Below are positions 11,399 through 23,668 of a DNA stretch of 64,000 nt, piece after piece (the first letter of the stretch is position 1; every line of letters starts with the position of its first letter). This stretch comes from Mallotus nudiflorus. Its lineage: Eukaryota > Streptophyta > Magnoliopsida > Malpighiales > Euphorbiaceae. Made by a program: the position numbers and the translations under genes. The DNA is taken from assembly GCA_947683625.1 (NCBI GenBank), contig CANTUR010000460.1:1975001-2039000 (forward strand), given 5' to 3'. Below the pieces are notes generated by a model. It worked only from the letters and a program-made list of their open reading frames with translations. It was not told the origin of the DNA and ran no database searches.

Positions 11399-12970
11399 AT
11401 TGGCTCCTGCTTCACATGCATTGATCAAGTTGATGCTTGTTGATGCATGGGAAGTAAATTTTTAAAATAAGTGAATTGAGAATTTTCATGAGGGTGTTAT
11501 GTAATGCATTTAGGTATTGTAAATATACAGGGGAGCAAATACAAGGAAAAACTTTCATGAGGATTGTTTGTAGCCTCAAATGGGCTATAAACGGGAAGGT
11601 AAACTGCATAGCCTTGGGCATGCTTTCGGTGTTAGGTTTCAGATGAAGTGCATGTAAAATATTTTGTGAGAGCTATATAGCCTTGGATAGGCTATTAGCG
11701 GAATACACCATATGACCTTGAACAAGCCTAAAATGTACATATTGTGTGTGAAGTTTGTGTGCGCTATACTGCCTTAATTGGGCTACTAGCAAAATGCATC
11801 ATATGACCTTAGAAAAGCCTCAGGTGCAAGTGTCATGTGTGATGTTGTTAAAATCATGATGCTTGCAAAATCTAGGTATTGTGATGGAATTTTATTTTAA
11901 AATTTTGATGCATGCGAGTTTTATTCATGCTTATAGTGTCTTACCTGTACTGGTGAGGAGTACGTATTAGGAGTTTTAAGTTAACCTAACTACAATTATC
12001 TCACCTTGATATGGTCTTTGCCATTTCTTTAAGGTTTAACCAGTAACTTCTTACAAAGATATTTTTGGTTACTAAGTGAAAAGGAAGCATTCCACATGAT
12101 TAGGAGAGAATTTACCAAATGAGATTGCCAAGAGCTGTGATGAACAAGGTTACTCTTGTTATCAAGACATTCACTTTTGGAAGCAAATGCTCGGTCATTT
12201 TTCTTTTGTAGAGCTTTTTCTATGTTCAAGCATTCTTTTCCTTTTTGATGTTACTTAATGTGAATGTTGTCAAAGAGTCTTTGAAATATTCTTACTCCAT
12301 TGGGGGGCATTGGAGTAGTTACCTTTCTTTATTGGTTTCCCTTTTTGGTTATTCCTTACCTTTCTTATATTACTCAACATGAATTCTACCAAGGGGTCCT
12401 TCAGATACTCTTACTCAATTTTGAGCATTGGAGTAGATTCAATATGATTTTGCATTAGAATTATTTTTGGGGTTTATTAAGATAATCGAAAGTTACCTAA
12501 ATGTCTCGGTTCCCTGTGACTTTTCTTTTAGTGGATTTTCTATATTTCATATGGTTGTCAAGCATTAGGTTGATTAAAATTAGGAATCTTAGCTCGAAGT
12601 TGCTAACTAAAATCAGGAAATTTTAAAATTCTCCTTAAGGTGAGATGATCACTATTAAGGTTAATTGGTCTATCTCTACCATGTGCCCCCTCTATAGTAT
12701 GAGTTCATCTATGAGAGCACTAAAGGCAAATTTTTTGGAATGTGAATACAAGCATGAATGCATTTGAAAATTTAGAGCAAGGTGGTATAGAGAACTTGAC
12801 ACTTTTGTGCTTTTTTGGATACATTTTATATGTCTGTTCTGGGCATTTTACTTTTTATACGTCATAGGTCAATTTTTGGACTTTCAAAAATCTTTCGAAC
12901 CTTCGTGGAGCCTTAGATTATTAAAAGCATGAATTTTGGGGCTTCAGTGGGTCTTGGATATCTTTGCACG
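11399..12970. other. G1 non-coding zone between 3' LTR and PMD gene, with minisatellites
   Basis: No coding region seen. About 11560-11850 holds imperfect ~95-100-bp repeats around GCTATATAGCCTTGG, GGGCTAYTAGC and CATATGACCTT. About 12250-12450 holds two imperfect ~125-bp units containing ACTC(A/C)AT..GGAGTAG blocks. The small ORFs at 11412-11621 and 12029-12229 look incidental. Confidence 0.6.
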
Positions 12971-12979
12971 AGCATCCTA

Positions 12980-13088
12980 TGTGTATGGGTCCAATGGCCT
13001 ATGAGTGTGGGTTGAGGACTCAAGCACATAGGTCAGAACCCATGCTCATGGGTGGTCATTAGACCCATGGAGTTAGGGGCTATAAAAG
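12980..13088 (+). promoter_or_regulatory. Promoter of the G1 antisense PMD gene: LTR-type motif cluster plus TATA box
   Basis: A cluster of ACCCAT/ATGGGT motifs (12980-13070) is followed by TATAAAAG at 13081-13088 and a T/C-rich leader to the ATG at 13193. The block GCTCATGGGTGG (13044-13055) is identical to 56530-56541 in the G1 5' LTR, and 12998-13014 matches 11122-11138 in the 3' LTR at 14 of 17 bases. It faces the plus strand, opposite to G1 pol. Confidence 0.65.
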
Positions 13089-13192
13089 CCTATTGTTTTA
13101 TCATTTTCTTCATTTTTCCTTCTTTCTTCTTTCTTCTCTCTCTTCTCTCAAGATTCTTTAAATCTTTTAGGTTTTCTCTACTTTACACACCT

Positions 13193-15746
13193 ATGCAAGG
13201 AGGTGACAGTGAAGGTGACTTTGGGGAGATTGATCCTGGCCTTCAGTGTCTTATTGGGATTAGTTTGTATGATGTTGATCTGAGAGTTCCTAGGGATCCA
13301 ACGGCTGATGGTGTTACTTGTTAAAAGTCGATGTCGGTCCATTGCTCGAGACACGGAGTGACTAAAAGTCATAAGATTCCTCTTATTTCAAACCTGGAGG
13401 CACATGTCTGGATGCTTCATTGCCAGTGGGTTAGTGTTCTAAACTTCCTTTTCCATTTTTTTCTTTGTTTTACTTCTTTCTTTATTAGGTTTAATCCCTT
13501 AGTATGTCTAGAGACAATTAAGGTCCCTATTTACTTAGACTTTGCTCTTAAAAAATCCTCCTTTTTTAGGTTGTGTGCTATAATATACAATTTTACATGA
13601 TATCTTTTACTTACAAATGAAAAATAAATTGATGGTTAGTGCTTATTATCATATATAGATAAAAATTCTTAATTAGAATTTATGTTTTGCTGACATCCTT
13701 GGTATTACCTAGTAGCTTCATCAGAGCTGAGAAGCTCTACCAGAAGTTTCTTGGGGGCGAGATCAGGTGTGCAACCTTAATTTTGATGGCTTACTTAATG
13801 GTTTGCTAGATAGTGCAAAGGTGTTAAGGAGTTTGTAGGCTGCTATGACTGCCTTGGTTGAGAGATGGTTAGGTTGCACTCACACTTTCCACTTATAGCT
13901 CAAAGAGATGATTATCACACCCCTCAATTTTGTGGCTACCACAGGGTTCTCATTTTTTGGTCAGCGGATCCCTTTTGACATCCCTGATGATCCTATGACA
14001 TTGTGTTTTGAGCTATTTGACTGTGGTCCTTAGTTCAAAGTTAGTTCAGGCAGCCTGATTTTATATAATTGCCTCTGGTAGGCTTCTGAGGCATCTGCAG
14101 GAGAGTGAACTGCAAGTATCAAAAGATGAGCCAAGTGCTTTATATTCTACTTGATAAGCACCATGGTGTTTCCTAATGCAAACAACACTAGAGGCTATTG
14201 TTTACTTACCATGTTGCAGGACCTCGACAACTTTCAAGAGTATAATTGGGGCTTTCCTGCCTATGGCTATCTTCTTTATGGCTTGGATGATGCATGTAGA
14301 GATAGCTCTCACATTTATAGTGTCCCATTAGCAGTTGATGTGAGTTTCCTTTAATGCTTTAGTGTTTCTTTTTTTTCCTCTTTGGATGCATTATTTTTAA
14401 CATATCTTCTTTTACATATTTGAGCCTTTAAGTTCTGCATCTTGACTCCTCCTAGCATAGTTATTGAGTTGTGTGAGGAGTTCCCCCACTTCCATGTTTG
14501 GATAGCTTAAAGTTTGAAAGGTCCTTTGTAGTCCTTGGTGTAGGTTTGTGATGCTCTTATAGAGTTATCATTCAATATGTTCAATTATTATCTTATTTTC
14601 TTTATTACTTTAAGGTTATGTGTTCTATTTTTGATAGCTCTTTCTGGTTGTAGATCCACTTTAGATGGTGGTAGGAGGACTACCCATTGCATTCTCATCA
14701 GCGATGTAGGGAGCCATTAGGATCACTAGTAGGAGAATCTTATTTGTGACCCCTATTGACCGTGCTTGGTATCTAGGTGAGTGCTTCATAGATTTGATTA
14801 GAGGGCCTACTAATCATCATATTCTTCATCCTCCTCTTAATATGTTTTAGGGGAAGGACATGGTAGGCCCTACTTTGGAGGGTGCACTAGTTGAGATCGA
14901 TCATCAGCTCCATTAGGAGCCATAGGGTGTCTCTTACATGGAGAGGCTCATACCTCGATTGATTGATGGTGCAGTGAGGGGTTCCATGTTGGCTACACCC
15001 ATTGGCATCTCTTCTTCATCTGCCTACTAGGTATGTCTTGATTTTCCCATGCTATTCTAACATTGACTAATCTTTTTATTTTGATTTCTTCTGTCTATAT
15101 CTAATAGCTTTTTCTAAAGAGGTTTTAAGGTAGGAGTACCATCGAGGTTTCTGGAGGTGTGGGAACCGTATTCCCCTTGAGGCCACTTAGATGATCTCTA
15201 GGGTGGCTACATTACCTATGCTTCCTATAGTTAGAGGATATAAAATTTACGGTGGAGTGGTGTCCTATGTAGTCCCTATGTCTACTGAGCTTATGGCCTT
15301 CCTTCCTAAGAACACTACCCATATGAGTTTCTATCTTTATTGCTTTCATGTTTTGAGTTTACTGCTTGGTAACTATCTTATTTATAGGTTCTATGAGAGA
15401 TGGCCAAGTATTGGTATAGTGCACTTAAGGCTTAATGAGCTATCATGTCCATCACTCTATAGAGGCTTATATGGGTATCTCTATACTTTGTCTTTTTCCT
15501 ATTGAAGCATGCAATGGTATATGTTAATGCATGTATGTTATGATGGAGCATGAGCATAAAGGATGATGCATGAGTGAGATGAGGTGATTTGCCAGTAGGA
15601 GGCGACATGTCAGTAGGAGGGTGCCTTAGTAGAGTAAAATTCAAAGGCTATAGGTTGAGTTAGAGAACTTAAGGGTCCATGGCACTAGACCTAGCAGGGG
15701 AGGACCTCCAGATGATGATGGTGATGGTGATGAGGATGAGTCTTGA
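13193..15746 (+). pseudogene. G1 antisense plant-mobile-domain (PMD) gene, decayed
   Basis: Plus-strand gene convergent with pol. The family mark is at about 13845-13960: ALVERW, then THTFHL, then TPLNFVATTGFSF, followed by QRIPFDIPDD, the N-terminal PMD pattern (ALVERWRPETHTFHLP...). Region 14151-14354 continues with LQDLDNFQEYNWGFPAYGYLL, the WG..VLAYLYR box. An intron with good borders lies at 15031-15107 (GTATGT...TAG), and a GTGAGT donor at 14340 suggests another. The gene ends in an acidic tail and TGA at 15744-15746. Stops and frameshifts are frequent. Such genes are known as accessory antisense ORFs of Tat elements; the molecular role is not known. Confidence 0.75.
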
Positions 15747-16121
15747 TTCCCCTTTTACCTTTTGACTATACTGATAATGATTTTTGGACATTTGAGTTGT
15801 TCTTTGATTGACATATTGTTTCTATGATGATTTTGATGCTTTCTAACTCTTTTGTGCTTCTTCACTATTTTCTCCATTTACTTTCCATGTCATCATAACA
15901 AATACGAAAAGTAAAAGGTTTACAACATAAGTTTAAAGAAAGAGAAAATATTAAATAATGAAAAGATATGAACTCTAAATGAAAATTTTACCTTTAGATA
16001 TTGATTCAGGCATTTACTTCTTAACATGTACAATTCTAACAATCTTATTCATTTGCACTGAGTAGCATTTACCGTGAGCATGGTTGCATGTTGAATATTT
16101 TCGAGTGATGGCACCCTTGTC

Positions 16122-16153
16122 CTTAATTAGCCCTCTTGGGTTTTCTAATTAAG
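16122..16153 (-). other. G1 hairpin, member of the pol-3' hairpin family
   Basis: Perfect 9-bp stem CTTAATTAG / CTAATTAAG around a 14-nt loop CCCTCTTGGGTTTT (plus strand). The loop matches the G2 hairpins although the stem differs. It lies just past the integrase C-terminus. Confidence 0.7.
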
Positions 16154-16159
16154 TATTTT

Positions 16160-17712
16160 ACCTCTCATTTTTCATTCATTCATTTTCATTATTTCTATTT
16201 TTATTTTTTATTTTATTATTATTTTTATGAATAGTATCACTTGAGATGATAGACATTGACCTATTCCAAAAATTCATTCCTACTGACATCCATAAGCTTG
16301 ACTACACCTTTCAAAAAACGGTCTTAACTAGATAAGGCCCCTCCTAATTAGGTCAAAATTTTCCTCTTGGATCCGATACATTCTACCTAGCTTGCCTCAA
16401 TACCCAGTCTCTAACTTTAATGTTATGTTGCCTTACTCTTTTGTTGAAAGACCTTGCTATTCTTCTCTAGTATAACTGAGTGTGAGAAAGTGCCTTTAAT
16501 CTTTCATTGTCCATTAGATTTAGCTATATTAGCCTCTATTCCACCCACTTCATCTTGGGTAAATTGGCTTTAATTATCATTATGAGGGATTTCATTTCTA
16601 CTTCAATAGGAAGCACATTTTCTGTTTTGTATACCAATGAGAAAGGAGTTACCCTTGTGGACGTTCTCACTATTGTATAGTATCCCTAAAGAAAAAGTGG
16701 AAACTTCATAGCCCAATCATGGTGAGTTTTAATCATCTTTAAAAGGATCTTATTAATTTTTTTATTTGCTACTTCTACTGCTCTATTAGCCTACGGTCTA
16801 TAAGGCAATGACTTGTAATGCTTTACCTTGTACCTCTCAAGCACTGACCATACTTTCCCATGAAATTGTACCCCATTATCTAAAATTAGGTGATAAGGAA
16901 CACCATACCTATGAAATAGATTATTTTCCAAGAACTTAGTTACTTATTTTACCCCTAATTTGGCAAAAGATTAAGCTTTTACCCATTTTATAAAGCAATC
17001 AATTGCTACTAAGATATATTTGTGTCCATTAGAGGTTATAGGGTAAATCTTTCCTATGATGTCAAGTCCCTAAAATGAGAATGGCCAAGAAGAGGACATG
17101 GTGTGTAATTCTAAATAAGGTAGATGACTAACATCCCTATGAATTTGACACTTATAACATATGTTGGTGAATTTAATCCCTTGTCTCATTATCTTCTTAG
17201 CTAGCATTGTACCTTCTTTACCTCATTCTCATCCAAATAATTGCATCCCATTTGAGGTTCTCTTGTATAACACATCCTGGTAAAGAATGAACTTTGCTGC
17301 TAACTTTCTGATAACTGTTTTATCCCTTTTGCTCTTACTTTTTAGGTATTCACACTTGTCCAAGTATTACTGAATATCATAAAGCTAAGGTTTTTAGTCC
17401 ACTATTACTTCCATTACCCTCATATTCTTGTATCATTTCTGATTAGACTTCAATAATACTAGAGGTTTCATAGGCATGGTTATTGGTCCATCCCAAATTG
17501 ATGCTAGCGATGGTAAAGCGTTTGCCATCTGATTATGATTTCTTGGCAAATAAAAGAAGCTGCATTTCTAGAAGGACTATTTTAATTGCTGCAAGTGTTC
17601 TAAATATGACTTAAAATGTCATTCTTTTAGATCCCATTCATCAGCAGCCTGATTGATTACCAGATCGAATCAACTAGTATTTCTACTTCTATAACCTTTA
17701 AAGCCATCAATT
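16160..17712 (-). pseudogene. G1 integrase and C-terminal half of RNase H (Tat type)
   Basis: From high to low: RNase H tail (17440-17712) with VEILVDS; zinc-binding region (about 17090-17220) with CQIH.D; core beginning with GLDIIGKIYP and AIDCF (about 17000-17070), LDNGVQF (about 16880) and ANRAVEVANKKI (about 16770), so D, D and E are all present; chromatin-side tail with DPRGKF.PN.EGPYLVKTV (about 16310-16390). Multiple stops. The RNase H continues upstream at 34364 because G2 is inserted here. Confidence 0.85.
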
Positions 17713-19767
17713 TGTAGATGGCAAGATTTAGCGTGCATCCAAGATTTTAGCAATTGCAACACTATTTGAGCATAGGGCTTTAGAGAACACACTAACCATT
17801 GTCACAAAGACATGGCGTTGAGATGAGGAGTCACCACCCAAGGTAATAACTAGGACAAATAAGAATGGTGGTACTCGATTCTTTAAAAGAAAGCTAGTGC
17901 CACAACTAGGAAATTTTGGATACAGAATACCAACTTCTTTCAGTCTTGTGTTCATTTAAAATTACTTTATAAATTACTATGTTATCCTCTATTTACATGC
18001 AATTTCATATAAATCCTTATTTAAAACAATTAACTCTAGGCAAACTAGTCGTGAAAATACATGTAAACAATGCATTCATCACAATCCCTAGGTTAGTCTA
18101 ATCTATTTTCATTTTAATTAAATGATCTAAATCTATATGTTTTAATTCTAAAGTGACTTTTTAATTCTATAAATTATGGAAAAGGCTTAAATTAAATGGG
18201 CTAAGTCTAAATTAATTAAATTAAGTGGGCCTATGTCTAAATTAACATAAATGAGCCTAAATTGATTTTAAAATTAAACCTAAAAATCCAATTAAAAGTC
18301 TATTTATTAAATAGGTTAGAACCTAACGTGGGCTTGGGGCCCAAAACACACAAAAATCAACAAACAAACCCAAAAACATAAAAAAAAAAAATTAAAACAA
18401 TCAAATAAAAAAGATCAAACATGCAATTAAATTATTTTTTCTAAAGAACCTAATTTTAATTAACATGCAACCTAAATTAATCTACTGCCTCCATTGATTT
18501 TAATTAGGGTTTATCAAATTGTACCTAATTTACTAATTAATTTTTTAAGAACAGAAGAAAGCTAGACTTTTCATTATTCCCAATATTAGGGTTATTACAA
18601 AATCTACCAAAAATAATAAATAAAAATAAAAATAAAATTAGAACCTTTGAAAAAATAAATTAAACAAATTCAAAACCTAAAAATTAATAAAATAAACTAC
18701 ATAGAGCAAGATAAAAATTAAATTGGATCTTTGACTTTTGGCTTTTATTCATGGATTCTCTATGGATTTCCTTGGTTCAATCATGTATTCATCACCAGAA
18801 ATATGAAACACAAAAAGTCAAAAAAAGAAAATAAGATTAGAATTAATAAACAAAGAAAACAAAATAATGAAAATTAAACAAAAAACCACATAAATAAAAA
18901 AAAATAATAAAAAGAAACTAATGATATAAAAGAAAAGAAGTAATAAAAAGAAAGGAGTAGAAGATGAGAAATGCTGTGAAGATGCTGTTTGAATGCCCCT
19001 TAAAATGAGATTTCATTGTTTTGACAAAATTGACCCTGTGCTTTCTTTATTTCTAGACTTTTCAAAGAATGTTCTTTTTTTTTTTGCTTTGAAAAGTTTT
19101 TTTTGAAACCTACAGTAGAAAGTTAAGTCTTTTTTTCCCTTTGTGTTTTTTCAATCAACCATATTTTTTTTTGTTTTTTAGTAGCTAATTAGGTTTTTTC
19201 CTCTTTTTTTTTTTTTACGTTGTTCCCTCTTCTCTTCCAATCTTTTCTTTTTATATCCCATTCTTAAGCTAACCACTTAAGTGATTAAAGGAGTTACATC
19301 ATCACAATAGCTTTGATCCCTTCCTAAAAATAAACAGGATAAGAATTTTAATTTCAAAAAAAAAACATTATGTGCATAAGAGATGCATACTGGGAGTAGA
19401 ACCCTTACAGATAAATACCAAAATTAATTTATTTATTAAAAATAAATTAAATTTGTCCAATCATAGTAAAAAAAGATTTTTGTTGAAAATTTTTAGTGCC
19501 TCGGCATTGCAAAATGTTGACTGACGTTGTGTAATGCCGATTGGCGTTGTGTAATGCCAATTGGCATTATATAATGCCGATCAATGTTACATACATTTTC
19601 AAATAGGCCCCTGCAAAATTCAATTTTTTGCAATTAAACAAAAAAATTTTCAATTTAGTCTTTGAAATCACGAAACTTAACACTAAAGGTTAATTTTTGA
19701 CTAAATTTTAATCAAGAGGCTTTCATCGCATTCATGCACAAATGCATCATGAAATTGGGTGCTTATA
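17713..19767 (-). repeat. G2 3' LTR
   Basis: Begins TGTAGATGGCAAGATTTAGCG and ends GGGTGCTTATA, matching the 5' LTR 32290-34363. A minus-strand TATA box reads GATATAAAAAG at about 19249-19259, downstream of the 20-bp palindrome array. The PPT lies immediately beyond its inner edge. Confidence 0.88.
19511..19591. repeat. 20-bp palindrome array in G2 3' LTR
   Basis: Exact 20-bp period: units start at 19511 (divergent), 19531, 19551 and 19571. Consensus GTAATGCCGATTGGCATTGT, with inverted arms AATGCC and GGCATT. It lies upstream of the LTR TATA box, in the U3 position. Confidence 0.85.
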
Positions 19768-19783
19768 GTTGCCCCTCTTTATT
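19768..19783 (-). other. G2 polypurine tract
   Basis: The minus strand reads AATAAAGAGGGGCAAC directly next to the 3' LTR, the expected plus-strand primer site. Confidence 0.8.
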
Positions 19784-19924
19784 ACTATTTGTTCAATGAA
19801 TTGTGGTAAAGCAATAAAAGCACACAATTTTGTAGGAAAGAATTAGGGTACTTAATTGTATCCTAATTGATGGATTGATGCTTAAATTACTGTGCAATTT
19901 TTAAGCAAGATGATATGTTTAGCA

Positions 19925-20410
19925 TGCTTAACTATATTTCCTGTAGAACATCTAGTGAGATATATGCAAATGAGTTTCTCTATATTCCCTGTGGGACATT
20001 TAGCATTTCATGATTTGAGAACATGCTATAGCTCCTGTGGAACATCTAGCAATAATACCATAGCTATTCTGTAGTGTCTGGTGAACTGCACTATATTCTC
20101 TTTGGGATGTTCAATGATAATGAATTTCATTATATTCCCTGTAAGATGTTTAACAAAATATATGTAATGATTCTTGCTATATTCCCTGTGGGACGTTTAG
20201 CGATTTATGATTTAAGAACATGCTATAGCTCTTGTGGAACGTTTAGCAATAATACCATAACTACTGTGTAGTGTCTGGTGAACTATACTATATTCCCTTA
20301 TGGGACATTTAGTGTTTCATGATTTGAGAACATGTTATAGCTCCTGTGGAATGTCTAGTAATAATACCATAACTAATGTGTAGTGTCTAGTAGATCAAAA
20401 GATTTGAAAA
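19925..20410. repeat. Minisatellite in G2 3' region
   Basis: Diverged repeats of CTATATTCCCTGTGGGACATTT and of a longer block with GATTTGAGAACATGCTATAG and CTCCTGTGGAA near 20005, 20205 and 20320. No coding content; the ORFs at 19892-20271 merely follow the repeat. Confidence 0.75.
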
Positions 20411-20788
20411 TTCATATTATAACTGCTTTGTAGCATATAACATATTGAATTTGAAATTCATGTTATGACTACTGGGCAATGCATAACAAAATAATCTAAA
20501 ATTTCTATTATAACTATTGTGTAGCATATAACAAAACAGATTTAAAATCCTTGACAAAAAATGATGATGCATGTAAAATGGAAAAATCAAATTCTGTAAT
20601 TATATTCTACATTCTGTACTTGACAAAGGACTCAGAATTTTAATATAGACTAACTATGTAATTAATAATTTTATGAATTATTAATTATTGATATGAATTT
20701 CATGGTTTAATTATGAATGGGCCAACTTGTAAGGAAGAAATTTGAACTTGAATGCAAGCAAGTTTTAGTGGATGAAAATGGATATTTT

Positions 20789-23323
20789 ACATCCTATATA
20801 CTTCACTTTTGCATGTCATGTTCCATTTCTCATTTAATCTTCATTTTCTTTTCCTTTCATTTTCTCTTTGCATTGATTTTTCTTTCTTTGATTACTTGAT
20901 CATTTGACGTCCGATTTGTAATCCGTCAGATCCTAAGGCTATCCTGCGGTATAGACCATATAGGGGAGCAAAACTTCTAGTAGATTTGATTATTCTATCT
21001 CCTCATTTTCCTCATAATAGTCTTGGACTTCAAGAAGGCTCCACCATCCTCCCTTTGACTTACATACATCTCCATAAGTGTACAGATGTGGGTAATGAGG
21101 TAATATTCCCTCATTTTATTTATTTCTTGAAAATATCAAAATTTTAGCTTGGGTATGCTATATGTCTAATCGAATGTCTTGAATCCCGATTAGAAGTTCG
21201 GATTTTCAATCACCATCCCAATTTCCCAGTCGGCATTACCTAATATTGATCGACATTATATAATGTCGATTGGCATTATGTAATGTCGATTGACATATTA
21301 TGTAATGCCAATTGGCATTCCATTTTGCTGAAAAAAAACATATTTTATTATTATTATCTTCTTGAATTTCATCCAGCGATCGATGAAATTCATGGGTTGC
21401 TTTCATATAGCTCGAGAATTATTTCATAGGCTGCCAATGAATGTGGCACAGCTGATCTGGGCCTCAAGTTTTAGATAATTCTTCACTGTGCTTTCGACAA
21501 TTTGGGGCTGATTTGACTGCTATTCTCTATTCTGCCATCATTAGGATTTCCTTTGGAGGAACTCCTATTCCTTTTGACATTAGTTATTGCAATCTTCCTA
21601 AAGATGCACAGAGTCAGTACGTGCATAACTTGATTGGGTTCGTCTCAATATGGAAGAATTGGAAAAATGTTCTCCTTTCATCTCTAATCGAGGGATTCAG
21701 ACGTCTGCCCACTGCTACTCCCCTTCAAAATGCTCAAAAGGTGAGGTGTCTCCTCCTTATACTGCTAGGCATGACTCTTTTCTGTGAGACTAGTCACAAG
21801 GTCAACATTGATTTACTCGACCCCTTTCGTGACTTATATCGAGTTGCTACCCTTGATTGGGGATTTCCTATATTAGCCTATCTTTACTATAGACTAGATA
21901 CCATCTATAGAGGTGATGTAATGATGTGTGGCTTTTGGCACGTCCTGCATGTACTTTCTCTTTTTTTACATGATTTATTGATTTATTTTTTTCTTTTCCA
22001 GATTTGGAGTATAGAGATCGGGCTGATATGGGGTTTCGATGCTATCAGCTCTGACATGAGTCTCCCTCTAATGTAGAGATGGGGTTCTTCCCATCTGGTT
22101 AACAACAAAAATATTCTTCAGACCTATCGTGATCATATAAACTCCATTGAGTGGCACTTGGTAAGAAAGTAAAATCATTAGTATTTTATAATGCAAGTTA
22201 AACTTAATTAACATAATTTGATATTAATTCCGATTGGCTGGAGGGAGCTGATGACATCCAGAGATACAATTTTATGGCTAGAGCAGTATGTCTTGAGTCC
22301 ATGAATATTTTACTCCCTAGATATGGTTGTCAGATGTGGTATCTAAGGGAATGAGTATATTGTTGGTCTTCTAGACCTTCACGATTCGTATTCCTTATGA
22401 TATCCCTCATTTGATGTTACATATCTCACACTTTATGGGCTCAGAGTTGAGAGAGGCACTACAAGGATATACTACCTCAACTTTACTTAAGCAATCTTGC
22501 CATTACCGACAGTTCATTCACGAGAACCTCCTGACTATGCTGAGGTAACTTATGATCATTTCATTTATTCTTTTAGACCCCATAAATTATTCATTCTTTT
22601 TCATAGTTTGAGGAGATTAGTTCCTTTACTGCTGAGGCAATGGGGGAAGAGATTAAGACTACTCAGAGGACTGAGACTGTTCCTGATACTAAGAGATTTG
22701 AGCCCAGACCTAGTCATACACACTATACTCAGCACATTGGGACTAGTCGTGGGGGGGCTTTTGTTGGTGCTATCCTTGGTGATGTCTCTATTCAAGATAA
22801 GTTTATGCTTTATTGGGCTCCTACTATTCAAACTCTGATTGAGCATAATATATGCACTTTAGAGATGCTCAGCTTCATAGCTTTTTTCTAACAAATACTT
22901 CACATGTGAGTCTATCTGACTTATTTCCTACATGACCTATACACTTAACATAGATGTTAATAGAAAATTTTACAAAACAGATTCTCCAGACATAGGCAGA
23001 GTATTTGCACGGCCTTGCCTTATCTCAGGGGTTATTTACCATACAGGTCACAGATAGTTGGCGAGTAAGTATATACACTGAAAATGCAAAGTGTATGCAT
23101 GTTATGCATGAAATGGATATGATATGACATTTCCTATATATGTAGAGTTATTCTAGTGGCCTAGAGAGCGAGAATGAGATACTTCATCAACAATTTGCAG
23201 ACTTGGGCATTAATCCTCATAGTGCTGAGACTTCATCTGCTAGACCTTTAGATACTTATCAGTAAGATGATCTATTTGGAGGATGGAGGCCTTGGCCCAA
23301 TTTGGGAGCTCACAATGACTAAT
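20789..23323 (+). pseudogene. G2 antisense plant-mobile-domain (PMD) gene
   Basis: Antisense to pol. CTATATAC at about 20791 and a T/C-rich leader precede a possible first exon (about 20920-21105, donor GAG|GTAATA). The PMD proper starts near 21380 (HRLPMNVAQLIWAS) and runs through FGADLTAI and FGGTPIPFDIS, then RCLLLILLGMTLF (about 21740-21780) and WGFPILAYLYYRLD (about 21860-21900). A 51-bp intron-like gap 21951-22001 (GTACTT...CCAG) joins LH to IWSIEIG, the LQLWSWER box. RDHINSIEWHL (about 22125-22160) then a GTAAG donor, and DWLEGADD.QRY (about 22235) follow. An exon with a TAG acceptor starts near 23147; the end is TAA/TGA near 23265-23323. Stops show decay. Confidence 0.75.
21229..21321. 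repeat. Internal copy of the G2 LTR 20-bp palindrome array
   Basis: Units at 21240-21259, 21260-21279, 21280-21301 (2-bp insertion) and 21302-21321, e.g. ATAATGTCGATTGGCATTAT, same 20-bp period and dyad as the LTR array. It lies just upstream of the first clear PMD exon, either in an intron or 5' region of the antisense gene. Confidence 0.85.
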
Positions 23324-23668
23324 TAGGACTATTTTTATTTTAGACTCTCAGTGTGCTTGTATCTGACTATTTTTGTAGTACTGTTACTTTTTGGATTCTA
23401 CATTGTTTTGAGTACTATTTTGTAACACTTGAACTGGTAGCTGCTTTTGAGTAGACTTTTTCCATTAAAATCCTTCTAACAATGGATAATGCTGAATAAT
23501 TAAATAAATGACTAATTAATTAAAAGGATAAATAATGAATAGTATCCCTTTAATAATTGTTTATTTATCCTTATCTCTTTTAAATTCCATTACCTCATCT
23601 TATCCATATTCCTTGAGCAAATGGAATCCTTTTCTCATATGGACTTATTTCCTTCTCTATATGAAGAA

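Noticed and set aside
19511..19591. Regular 20-bp repeats suggesting a CRISPR-like array
   Set aside because: No unique spacers between units, no cas genes, and the repeat lies in a plant LTR.
22601..22846. 81-codon minus-strand ORF
   Set aside because: Opposite strand of the PMD gene; overlapping plus-strand reading fits the gene better.
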